From Piscirickettsiaceae bacterium (GTDB lineage Bacteria; Pseudomonadota; Gammaproteobacteria; Methylococcales; Cycloclasticaceae), in assembly GCA_002401365.1 (NCBI GenBank), contig NVSW01000014.1:1-13470 (forward strand): a stretch of 13,470 nucleotides of DNA, given 5' to 3'. The notes under the pieces were generated by a model. That model ran no database searches, had not been told where the DNA came from, and worked only from the letters and a program-made list of their open reading frames with translations. This document shows, one piece after another, positions 6,869 through 13,470 of this stretch. Both the position numbers and the translations under genes were made by a program. Position 1 is the stretch's first letter. Each line of letters starts with the position of its first letter.

Positions 6869-6897
6869 ATTGTCCATGATTGTGTTCTATCAATCAA
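6869..6897 (-). promoter_or_regulatory. Candidate ffs promoter
   Basis: On the minus strand TTGATT (6897-6892) and GACAAT (6874-6869) are separated by exactly 17 bp, each matching 4 of 6 sigma-70 consensus bases. A start near 6862 would give a leader of about 22 nt before the mature SRP RNA. This resembles the 24-nt leader that RNase P removes from E. coli 4.5S RNA. The same promoter may also feed dnaX. Confidence 0.42.
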
Positions 6898-6935
6898 GCA
6901 GGCAAAATGAAGTTTTATAAAAAAAACATTTAACC

Positions 6936-7820
6936 ATGAATTATAGCTACCCATTATATCGCCCTCCTTCTGAAGCAAACAGCCTTATTTTTCAGGTAAC
7001 TGAAGGTTGTAGTTTTAATCGCTGTAGCTTTTGTTCCATGTACAGAACAAAGAATTTTAGCGAAAAACCTCTCGACCTTATTATTAAAGAAATTCACCAT
7101 GCCGCCCAACAGCACCCAAATACAAGGCGAGTATTTTTAGCCGATGGTGACGCCTTATACTGTAACGTTTCATCTCTGCTACAAGTTCTAGAGACCCTTT
7201 ATCACTGCTTCCCAAAACTAGGCCGAGTGAGCAGCTACGCTTTGCCAAATAATTTAATGGTCAAATCACAACAAGAACTCACCACACTTAAACAGGCCGG
7301 CCTTAATTTGCTGTATTACGGTATTGAGAGCGGTAGCGCAGCGTTACTTAAATGTATCACTAAGGGGACTACACCAGATAAGATGATTGAGGGGCTTAAC
7401 AAGGCGTCGAATGCCGACATCAAAGTATCCGCTACGGTTATTTTAGGCCTTGGTGGACAACATCATTGGCAAGAACATATTGAACAAACCGCTGACCTCA
7501 TCAACCCGTTAAATTTAAATTATTTATCGACCTTACAACTAACACTTGACGAGCAAATTCGAGATGAGTTTATACAAAAATTTAGCCGTAATGGTCGCCA
7601 ATTTGAACCTCAGTCAGATCAAGACATTCTCAAAGAACAAATGTTATTGGTATCGCTTGTCGAACCCAAGTCAGCAGTTATTTTTAGGTCCAACCACGCG
7701 TCTAACGCATTGCCGCTTAAAGGAGTATTACCCAAAGACCGCGAGTTAATTCTTGCTCAGCTAAAACGTGCTTACGGTGATAATAGTCAACTTGTACCCA
7801 ATTGGATGCGTGGCTTATAG
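6936..7820 (+). CDS. Radical SAM protein of unknown function
   Basis: A 294-residue protein with an N-terminal iron-sulfur motif C25-x4-C30-x2-C33 (GCSFNRCSFC). This is one residue longer in the first gap than the canonical CX3CX2C. A strand motif FLADGDAL and a GIESGS motif for S-adenosylmethionine binding follow, so a 4Fe-4S-dependent AdoMet-cleaving core is likely. I recall related proteins starting with a similar YRPPSEA segment and bearing the same CX4CX2C spacing, so this is probably a family trait rather than damage. No substrate or accessory domain (B12, SPASM, TRAM) is evident. It is divergent from ffs and converges on regA with only 6 bp between stops. The ATG at 6936 gives the conserved N-terminus; no strong ribosome-binding site is seen. 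The substrate is not predictable from the context. Confidence 0.85.
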   Translation: MNYSYPLYRPPSEANSLIFQVTEGCSFNRCSFCSMYRTKNFSEKPLDLIIKEIHHAAQQHPNTRRVFLADGDALYCNVSSLLQVLETLYHCFPKLGRVSSYALPNNLMVKSQQELTTLKQAGLNLLYYGIESGSAALLKCITKGTTPDKMIEGLNKASNADIKVSATVILGLGGQHHWQEHIEQTADLINPLNLNYLSTLQLTLDEQIRDEFIQKFSRNGRQFEPQSDQDILKEQMLLVSLVEPKSAVIFRSNHASNALPLKGVLPKDRELILAQLKRAYGDNSQLVPNWMRGL

Positions 7821-7826
7821 AGCTGA

Positions 7827-8372
7827 CTAATCTCTAACCGGCCTTTTTGCCAACATACGTTGTAATGTACGACGATGCATATTTAACTGCCGCGCCGTCT
7901 CAGAGATGTTGCCATCACATTCTAGTAACACTTTTTGCATGTGCTCCCATTGCAGACGCTTTACAGACAATGGACGCTCCGCCAGGGTCGTCTCAACATC
8001 TGGATTTGGTTGCGCAAAGGCGGCTAAAATCTCATCTGCGTTTGCCGGTTTAGTAAGGTACTGAATGGCGCCTAACTTCACCGCTTCAACCGCGGTGGCA
8101 ATACTGGCGTAACCTGTCAGCATAACCACTTGTGTACTCTCATCACTTTCTTTAAGGAGTTTGATGATATGTAGGCCAGATTCTTGCTCTAATCTTAAAT
8201 CGACCACTGCTAATTCAGGTTGGAATTTTTCAATTAATTTCTTAGACTGCTCAGCATCATGAGCCACCTTCGTAACAAAGCCTCTTTTTTCAAACGCTTC
8301 TTGTAACACATCACAATACACTTCATCGTCATCAATAATTAACAGCCGTTGCTTATCCGTCACCTTTTTCAT
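7827..8372 (-). CDS. regA: RegA/PrrA/ActR family response regulator
   Basis: A 181-residue redox response regulator. The receiver domain (about 8-125) has the acidic pocket DDD (14-16), phospho-acceptor D58, T86 and K108. A short proline-containing linker leads to a Fis-type helix-turn-helix, NISETARQLNMHRRTLQRMLAKR, at 155-177. That helix-turn-helix is nearly identical to the RegA signature and separates this family from longer NtrC-like regulators; there is no AAA+ domain. In relatives, phospho-RegA controls respiratory oxidases, electron-transfer and carbon or nitrogen metabolism genes according to redox state. Its ATG follows the regB TAG stop with no base between, so translation is coupled to regB, with the AGGA of the regB end as ribosome-binding site. 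A RegA-type palindrome lies upstream of regB. Confidence 0.93.
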   Translation of the reverse strand: MKKVTDKQRLLIIDDDEVYCDVLQEAFEKRGFVTKVAHDAEQSKKLIEKFQPELAVVDLRLEQESGLHIIKLLKESDESTQVVMLTGYASIATAVEAVKLGAIQYLTKPANADEILAAFAQPNPDVETTLAERPLSVKRLQWEHMQKVLLECDGNISETARQLNMHRRTLQRMLAKRPVRD

Positions 8373-9662
8373 CTATCCTAGTCCCTTATATAATGGCCAA
8401 TGAACGCTCACCAGCAAACCCTTAGCTTTTTTGTTTTGCCAAGTAATTTGGCCATTAACCCGTTCCACTGCTGCTTTGGCAATATACGTACCTAAACCCA
8501 AACCCGTGCCACTAGATAATTGAACGTTAGCGCGTAACTCTGACAGTTGTTGTTCAGTCATACCAGCACCTTCATCCTCAATGACTATGTTGATGAATTT
8601 ATTATCCCAATCAATGCTTAAACTGACATTATTGGGCGACGCATGGGCGGCGTTATCTAAAATATTAATCATTGAATGCGACAGTGATAAGTCTGACAAA
8701 ATACTTGGCTGTGGTTGCTTTCCTAACCAATGCACATGAAGAGTGACATCGGGCTGTGACACTTGCCATTGCGCTATAAGGTTTTGTATATATTGCTCTG
8801 CCCTTATCACTTGCCCTGTATCGTGTTTTTGATCTAATGCCTTTTCCGTGATATTTGCTAACGAGTTTTTACAACGTTTAATTTGTTTCTGAATAAGAAT
8901 TAATTTGTCTTTAACATACCGTTGCTCTGGCTCTTCAAATTGCTGCTCCAACTCGTGAGCAATTATATCCATCGTTGCTAATGGCGTTCCTAATTCGTGC
9001 GCTGCGCCAGTAGCAAGCGTGCCCAAGGCGACCAAACGTTCATCACGAAACATCCTAGCATTCATCTTCGCTAATAAACTATTACGCTTTCGTAACGAGT
9101 CGGCCATTCCAGCAACGAAGTAAGCCATTAAAAAGGCTGACAATACAAACCCCAGCCACATGCCAATAATATGTTCGTGAAAATGCCCACCCATGCCCAT
9201 TTCCATGGGGTGATCAATATGCACCAATGGCTTATAGAAAAAAACAATCCCTGTATAGGAAGCCGAAATAATCAATGCCATTATCCAAGCATATAGCTTA
9301 GGCAATAAAGTTGACGCAATACTATGTGGAACTAATAAAAACCAAGCAAAGGGATTAGTGGCTCCTCCGGTAAAATATAACACGGCCGTCAGCGATACCA
9401 CATCAAAAACAAGCTGAATAAAAAACATATTATCACTTATTCGAGCTGGGCTTTTTAAAAAAAAATATGAGCCCAATGTCCACGCAAGAACTGTCAAAAA
9501 TATAACCCCAAGCGGCACAAGCGGCAACAATAACTCGACGTAGTAAATCACTAAAACGACCGCCAATACCTGCCCTAACAAACTCAACACGCGTAGTAAT
9601 AACAAACGTCTCAGGTTTTCTGCAGGTGCTGACTCTGTAGATTTTGATAAAAACTTGCTCAT
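8373..9662 (-). CDS. regB: RegB/PrrB family redox-sensing histidine kinase
   Basis: A 429-residue inner-membrane kinase. About six hydrophobic segments fill residues 18-190. The quinone-associated heptapeptide GGATNPF is intact at 99-105. The H-box contains H222 in AAHELGTPLATMD. C264 (in KRCKNSL) falls 42 residues after it, matching the redox-active cysteine of RegB (H225 and C265 in Rhodobacter capsulatus). The N-box is NILDNAAHAS (333-342), followed by G1 DEGAG (363-367) and G2 GTGLGLGTYIA. A His/Met-rich loop at 148-164 (HIDHPMEMGMGGHFHEH) lies between two membrane segments and is unusual enough to mention. The kinase should autophosphorylate when the quinone pool is reduced and pass phosphate to RegA. 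The senC/prrC (Sco) gene often found beside regBA is absent here. Confidence 0.94.
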   Translation of the reverse strand: MSKFLSKSTESAPAENLRRLLLLRVLSLLGQVLAVVLVIYYVELLLPLVPLGVIFLTVLAWTLGSYFFLKSPARISDNMFFIQLVFDVVSLTAVLYFTGGATNPFAWFLLVPHSIASTLLPKLYAWIMALIISASYTGIVFFYKPLVHIDHPMEMGMGGHFHEHIIGMWLGFVLSAFLMAYFVAGMADSLRKRNSLLAKMNARMFRDERLVALGTLATGAAHELGTPLATMDIIAHELEQQFEEPEQRYVKDKLILIQKQIKRCKNSLANITEKALDQKHDTGQVIRAEQYIQNLIAQWQVSQPDVTLHVHWLGKQPQPSILSDLSLSHSMINILDNAAHASPNNVSLSIDWDNKFINIVIEDEGAGMTEQQLSELRANVQLSSGTGLGLGTYIAKAAVERVNGQITWQNKKAKGLLVSVHWPLYKGLG

Positions 9663-9716
9663 AGACTCATCATAAAAATGGACACTTTAACAGTATCTAA
9701 AAGGAAGCTCGATACT

Positions 9717-9735
9717 CTGCGACAATTTGTCGCAG
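9717..9735. promoter_or_regulatory. Perfect 9-1-9 palindrome, probable RegA-type operator
   Basis: CTGCGACAATTTGTCGCAG is a perfect inverted repeat: CTGCGACAA, one central T, then TTGTCGCAG. It contains GCGAC-N5-GTCGC, which fits the GCGNC...GNCGC dyad described for RegA/PrrA-family regulators. It lies 55 bp upstream of the regB start and about 95 bp upstream of the divergent GGDEF-like gene. Autoregulation of regBA is therefore the simplest reading. A smaller repeat, TAACT-T-AGTTA, follows at 9738-9748. Confidence 0.65.
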
Positions 9736-9829
9736 CTAACTTAGTTAATTATCTCCTTGAAAACTGGCAAAATCGTAAATTTGTGCCATATTTAATGCAT
9801 ACAATTTTTGTCATTATTCTTTTTTGCTT

Positions 9830-10288
9830 ATGATACCCAATGAGAGCACAGCTACCATCAATCTTGCCAGCCTGCCCGACGCTACTGAATTTGAAGAACA
9901 AACCGAGCACTTACTCGCATTCACGAGTCGTACCGATGCGAAAGCCGCTTTGCTATACATTGCCTTTGATAAACTTGTTAGCCATATCAATGATAAACAA
10001 AATAATTTAGCGTTGAACGCTATCAGCGAACGTTTGCTGTCAAAAGCCCGCGAATCAGATATTTACGCACATATCGGTGGCATGAATTTCGCCAATTTAT
10101 CTATTGAAACCAGTCTTGATCATATAAAGTTTCTAGTTGAAAAACTTAAAAATGAACTAGCGAGACCCATTGAATTGGCTGATGGCTCCTTGATTAAGCT
10201 TAATGCAAAAATAGGTGTTGCTCAATTTCCAAATGATGGCCAGAATTATCATGAGTTAATGTCTCACGCCCAAAAGGCCGCTCTCTAG
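9830..10288 (+). CDS. Stand-alone degenerate GGDEF-domain protein (no cyclase activity expected)
   Basis: A 152-residue protein that aligns by eye with one diguanylate cyclase (GGDEF) domain and little else. The strand ALLYIAFDKLVSHIND stands where cyclases have the metal-binding DLDxFKxxND, and the first Asp is lost. DIYAHIGGMNFANL stands where they have RxGGDEFxxL, so the catalytic signature is GGMNF. The closing block IGVAQFPNDGQNYHELMSHAQKAAL matches the SIGIA...DG...ELL..AD.AL end of the fold. There is no signal peptide, membrane segment or sensor domain. Cyclic-di-GMP synthesis is very unlikely; ligand binding or a protein-binding role is possible. I chose the ATG at 9830; the frame opens two codons earlier at TTG 9824, and neither start has a clear ribosome-binding site. 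A TACAAT hexamer at 9800-9805 may be its -10 element. It is divergent from regB and shares the gap that holds the palindrome. Confidence 0.72.
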   Translation: MIPNESTATINLASLPDATEFEEQTEHLLAFTSRTDAKAALLYIAFDKLVSHINDKQNNLALNAISERLLSKARESDIYAHIGGMNFANLSIETSLDHIKFLVEKLKNELARPIELADGSLIKLNAKIGVAQFPNDGQNYHELMSHAQKAAL

Positions 10289-10373
10289 CTCAGTTATTTA
10301 ACCCTTCGCAAATACAACAACTAGCATTTTTTTAATACATTAGAGTTTTCTTCTGTATATTTATCCGTTAGTA

Positions 10374-10392
10374 TTGACATAACGTCAGTCAA
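10374..10392. promoter_or_regulatory. Inverted repeat upstream of the DUF1329 gene
   Basis: TTGACATAACGTCAGTCAA contains TTGAC-N9-GTCAA and an inner TGAC-N5-GTCA dyad, 15 bp before the start codon. TTGACA also matches a -35 hexamer perfectly, but no -10 element lies at the right distance before the ATG, so operator or chance is more likely than promoter. Confidence 0.3.
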
Positions 10393-10407
10393 TAGCTCAA
10401 CCTAACC

Positions 10408-11646
10408 ATGAATAAATTCCCCATTATCTTTTTGCTGTCTTTATTTACAGCTAACGTCATAGCGTCTGCCCCACCAAATTCTGGCACCGTACTCAACCAA
10501 GACAATGTCACGCAATATCAAGAGTATCTAGACCAAGCAGTGGTCGATCTAGTCAAAAAAGGCGACCTCACTATTGTTGTCGGTGATTATTTTGATATTC
10601 CTCAAAATGCAGTATTTTTAGAGCAAACAGAAAAATTCAAAGGCAGCGCTAGCGTTGAAACACCTAGCGGGCGCTTATTAAATTATCAAGGCGGCATCCC
10701 CTTTACCAGTGAGCCGGATGTGGGCGACCCAATAGCTGGCTTAAAAATCGCTTGGAATATGCGCTATGCCTATGGCGGAGATACATCCATCGTAGATCCG
10801 TTTATTTGGGAATATCGCGACATGAACAGCGGTAAGATTGAGCGTACCATTTCATTTGTTGGTATGACCTTACGCTATAGATACCGTACGGCTCTTGCAC
10901 CAATCCCGAATTTACCCAGAAACCCTGTCGGTATTTTTAATGCTATTTACTTACTCGCCAAACAACCCTTCGACATAAAAAATACGCAACTTCTCGTCCA
11001 CCGGCTTGAGGATGACAGCGCCCGCGAAAGGTCCTGGCTATACCTTTCTGTACAACGGCGTGTTAGACGGTTACCTGCTGGCCAAACGACCGATGCTTTC
11101 TTAGGAAGCGACATAATGATTGAAGATTTCTTAGGCTATAATGGCCGCATAAAAGACATGACCTGGCGCTATCTCGGCACAAAAGAGGTATTAACACCAT
11201 TTTACCGGCATGACAAACTAAAACGCCCCGCTGAAGCAAGTAACGACGCCTATTATTTTGGTGATTTTCACGGTAAAGGCCATTGTTTTCCTAATGTACC
11301 TTGGCAGTTACGCAAAACATACTTACTTGAAGCCGTGCCAAATATCAAGAATCACCCACTGTCTAAACGAGTTTTTTATATTGATGCCCAAACTCACATT
11401 CCTATCGCAGGCAGTAATTATGACAGAAACGGTAATATCTGGCGCGTCGCTATTTCTGCATTTTCCCACCCCAACCATCACTTAGAACAAAACAAAGGTT
11501 CCGGTGTCGCAATCCCAGCTTTAATTTCAATGATCGACGTTCAAGCTAACCACTGTACAACCCTAAAAATGAAAACAGTGATTAATTCAAGCAAGGTTAG
11601 GCAAAAAGACTTTACCGTGCAAGCCTTACGCACAAAAGGTAAATAG
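10408..11646 (+). CDS. DUF1329 family periplasmic/outer-membrane-associated protein
   Basis: A 412-residue secreted protein. A signal peptide covers about residues 1-19 (FPIIFLLSLFTANVIAS, cleavage near S20-A21). There is no lipobox cysteine, so it is not a lipoprotein. The mature part matches DUF1329, a LolA/LolB-like fold family: QRRVRRLPAGQTTDAFLGSD, then MIEDFLGYNGRIKDMTWRYLG, and a C-terminal FYIDAQTHIPIAGSNYDRNGNIWR segment. Members are common in marine and hydrocarbon- or steroid-degrading gammaproteobacteria, usually beside a DUF1302 outer-membrane protein and an RND-type exporter, and are thought to take part in moving hydrophobic molecules. Neither partner is in this window. No Shine-Dalgarno sequence precedes the ATG at 10408. 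The gene ends at a strong bidirectional terminator. The family call is confident; the function is unknown. Confidence 0.87.
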   Translation: MNKFPIIFLLSLFTANVIASAPPNSGTVLNQDNVTQYQEYLDQAVVDLVKKGDLTIVVGDYFDIPQNAVFLEQTEKFKGSASVETPSGRLLNYQGGIPFTSEPDVGDPIAGLKIAWNMRYAYGGDTSIVDPFIWEYRDMNSGKIERTISFVGMTLRYRYRTALAPIPNLPRNPVGIFNAIYLLAKQPFDIKNTQLLVHRLEDDSARERSWLYLSVQRRVRRLPAGQTTDAFLGSDIMIEDFLGYNGRIKDMTWRYLGTKEVLTPFYRHDKLKRPAEASNDAYYFGDFHGKGHCFPNVPWQLRKTYLLEAVPNIKNHPLSKRVFYIDAQTHIPIAGSNYDRNGNIWRVAISAFSHPNHHLEQNKGSGVAIPALISMIDVQANHCTTLKMKTVINSSKVRQKDFTVQALRTKGK

Positions 11647-11669
11647 CATCCGTTAGGGAATGATCATAA

Positions 11670-11705
11670 AAAAGCCTGACATCAAATACTCGATGCCAGG
11701 CTTTT
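11670..11705. terminator. Bidirectional intrinsic terminator between DUF1329 gene and icd
   Basis: Arms AAAAGCCTGACATC (11670-11683) and GATGCCAGGCTTTT (11692-11705) enclose an 8-base loop. In + strand RNA there is one A-C mismatch; in minus strand RNA the same position is a G-U pair, so the stem is stronger for icd. T-tracts follow on both sides: a TTTTTTT tract near 11709-11715 for the + direction, and six Ts ending at 11668 for the minus direction. Confidence 0.9.
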
Positions 11706-11724
11706 AGCTTTTTTTAGTTTAGCG

Positions 11725-13470
11725 TCAGGATCCCATGATATCGTTAAATATTTTAGACGGGCGCATGACGGCTTTTGTCTTTTCCGGATCGGCCATATAG
11801 TAACCACCAATATCAACTGAATGCCATTGATCTGTTGTTAAGTCGCTAACGATAGTATCCTCATTATCTGCTAACGATTTAGCTAATGGCGCAAAGTGAG
11901 CCTGTAGCTCAACATCATCCGTTTGCTCTGCTAGCGCCTTCGCCCAGTACAGTGCTAGGTAAAAATGACTGCCTCGGTTATCTAGTTCACCTGTTTTACG
12001 TGAGGGTGACCTACCATTTTCTAGTACGTCAGACGTTGCCTTATCCAACGTTTTTGCAAGTACCAAAGACTTGCTATTATTTTGAATAACACCTAAATGC
12101 TCAAGTGATGCCCCCAGTGCCAAAAACTCACCTAAGGAATCCCAACGTAAATGATTTTCTTCTATCAGCTGTTTAACGTGCTTAGGTGCTGAGCCACCCG
12201 CTCCTGTCTCAAACAAGCCGCCGCCAGCCATTAATGGTACGACTGATAGCATTTTTGCACTAGTGCCTAATTCTAAAATTGGGAATAAATCGGTTAGGTA
12301 ATCACGTAAAATATTACCCGTTACAGAAATAGTATCGCCTCCGCGTATGATACGCTCTAGGGTATAACGCATCGCCCTAGTTTGCGACATAATTTGGATA
12401 TCAACCCCAGTTAAATCATAATCTTGTAAATATAGCTCAACTTTTTTAATCAGCTCTTTTTCATGTGGACGGTAATCATCCAGCCAAAACACCGTAGGGG
12501 TTTTTGTTAAACGTGCGCGTGTCACGGCTAGCTTCACCCAGTCTTGAATTGGCGCATCTTTAACTTGGCACATTCTCCATATATCACCTTCCTCAACATC
12601 CATGCTAATCAGTACATTATCATCGGCTTTATCAACAATACGCACACAACCATCCGCCTGCATTTCAAATGTTTTGTCATGCGAGCCATACTCTTCCGCT
12701 TTTTGTGCCATTAGCCCAACGTTAGGCACACTACCCATCGTGGCTGGGTCAAATGCACCATGCGTTTTACAGAAATTTATAATTTCCTGATAAATTCTAG
12801 CAAAGGTGCTTTCCGGCATGACCGCCTTAGTATCCTTTAATTTACCATCAGGCCCCCACATTTTTCCACCCGATCTAATCATCGCCGGCATTGATGCATC
12901 AACAATTACTTCATTTGGCGTATGTAAGTTAGAAATACCTTTTGCAGAATCAACCATCGCTAATTCAGGACGGCTTTCATAACAAGCATGCATATCGGCT
13001 AAAATTTCTTCCCGAATAGATTCTGGTAATTCCTGAATATTATCGTAAACACTACTCAGGCCATCATTAGGGTTAACCCCTAGTTTATCAAATAGCTCGC
13101 CGTGTTTCTCGAACATATCTTTATAATAAATTTTAACCATATGCCCAAATACAATTGGGTGCGACACCTTCATCATCGTTGCTTTCACATGGAATGAGAA
13201 CATCACGCCTGTTTCTTTGGCATCATTTAATTCTTGCTCCAAAAACTCACATAGCGCTTTTTTGCTCATAAACATGCTGTCGATAATTTCACCGTCAAGT
13301 AATGGCGTGCTTTCCTTTAGCAGCGTCACATCACCATTTTTCGCAACAAATTCAATTTTCACATCACAGGCTTTCTCAACAGTGAGACATTTCTCACTGG
13401 CATAAAAATCACCCGCGTGCATATGCGAAACATGAGTACGTGATGCTTGACTCCATTCACCCATTGAATG
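11725..13470 (-). CDS. icd: Monomeric NADP-dependent isocitrate dehydrogenase (5' end outside window)
   Basis: Oxidatively decarboxylates isocitrate to 2-oxoglutarate with NADP+ in the TCA cycle. This is the large monomeric type (about 740 residues), unrelated in length to the homodimeric Icd. The visible 581 codons cover the C-terminal four fifths. The frame stays open through 13470, and the residues before the first internal ATG (His-Ser-Met-Gly-Glu-Trp-Ser) belong to a conserved block, so that ATG at 13464 is not the start. Landmarks are MWGPDGKLKDTKAVMPEST, FWLDDYRPHEKEL, ISVTGNILRDYLTDLFPILE, the Gly-rich MAGGGLFETGAGGSAPKHV and the C-terminal MADPEKTKAVMRPS. Some authors use idh for the monomeric form. 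It is followed by a strong terminator. Confidence 0.96.
   Translation of the reverse strand, partial: HSMGEWSQASRTHVSHMHAGDFYASEKCLTVEKACDVKIEFVAKNGDVTLLKESTPLLDGEIIDSMFMSKKALCEFLEQELNDAKETGVMFSFHVKATMMKVSHPIVFGHMVKIYYKDMFEKHGELFDKLGVNPNDGLSSVYDNIQELPESIREEILADMHACYESRPELAMVDSAKGISNLHTPNEVIVDASMPAMIRSGGKMWGPDGKLKDTKAVMPESTFARIYQEIINFCKTHGAFDPATMGSVPNVGLMAQKAEEYGSHDKTFEMQADGCVRIVDKADDNVLISMDVEEGDIWRMCQVKDAPIQDWVKLAVTRARLTKTPTVFWLDDYRPHEKELIKKVELYLQDYDLTGVDIQIMSQTRAMRYTLERIIRGGDTISVTGNILRDYLTDLFPILELGTSAKMLSVVPLMAGGGLFETGAGGSAPKHVKQLIEENHLRWDSLGEFLALGASLEHLGVIQNNSKSLVLAKTLDKATSDVLENGRSPSRKTGELDNRGSHFYLALYWAKALAEQTDDVELQAHFAPLAKSLADNEDTIVSDLTTDQWHSVDIGGYYMADPEKTKAVMRPSKIFNDIMGS

Noticed and set aside
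6907..6933. An 8-codon reading frame (MKFYKKNI) ending 2 bp before the radical SAM start, as a possible leader peptide
   Set aside because: It lacks a convincing ribosome-binding site or regulatory codon run, and such short frames are expected by chance in an AT-rich leader.
10286..10334. A terminator for the GGDEF-like gene ending in the T-run near 10328-10334
   Set aside because: The only possible stem has a bulge, about 7 pairs and a loop near 28 bases, too weak to call.
13462..13464. The ATG at 13464 as the start of icd
   Set aside because: The frame is open upstream to the window edge, the preceding residues belong to a conserved block, and a start there would remove about 160 residues of a ~740-residue enzyme.
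1..13470. Mobile elements, CRISPR arrays, prophage, toxin-antitoxin or other defence genes
   Set aside because: Read by eye on both strands, I found no transposase, integrase, spaced direct repeats or small toxin-like pairs; the gene content is core metabolism, replication and signalling.

Overview
The window reads as a chromosomal, mostly housekeeping stretch from a moderately AT-rich gammaproteobacterium. The order ffs-dnaX-ybaB-recR, the group orn / M48 protease / small cytochrome c / rsgA, a RegB/RegA redox two-component pair, a DUF1329 protein and a monomeric NADP-dependent isocitrate dehydrogenase together suggest a free-living, respiring, probably marine lineage of the Cycloclasticus or Methylophaga kind. 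That placement is an inference from gene content and base composition. No insertion sequence, phage gene, CRISPR array or tRNA is visible.

Layout. Bases 1-615 are the 3' end of a chemotaxis receptor (+) whose stop overlaps by 4 bp the stop of orn (-). A short AT-rich divergent gap follows, then a + strand run of an M48 CAAX-type protease, a small periplasmic c-type cytochrome and the ribosome-assembly GTPase rsgA. Converging on rsgA is a minus-strand unit: SRP 4.5S RNA (ffs), dnaX, ybaB, recR and a HIT-family hydrolase. Divergent from ffs is a radical SAM gene (+). It converges on regB-regA (-), a membrane redox sensor kinase and its Fis-type response regulator. Divergent from regB is a tiny stand-alone degenerate GGDEF-domain gene (+), followed by a DUF1329 gene (+). 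A bidirectional terminator then separates this from icd (-), whose 5' end is outside the window.

How the genes work together. ffs-dnaX-ybaB-recR is a widely conserved replication/repair and protein-targeting neighbourhood. dnaX carries two in-phase A-runs (A8 and A9) just after the clamp-loader core. A slip in either direction at either run meets a stop within 13 codons, so the gene looks able to make both tau and a short gamma. regB keeps its phospho-histidine, its redox cysteine and the GGATNPF quinone motif. A perfect 9-1-9 palindrome (CTGCGACAATTTGTCGCAG, 9717-9735), which contains the GCGNC-N5-GNCGC form known for RegA/PrrA sites, lies between regB and the degenerate GGDEF gene. This points to autoregulation and perhaps control of the GGDEF-like gene by the same regulator.

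I see no clear new multi-gene system. The best leads are the dnaX double slippage site, the RegA-type palindrome and the catalytically dead GGDEF protein beside it. Every gap between genes is under 300 bases; the largest (6653-6935) holds ffs and its promoter.
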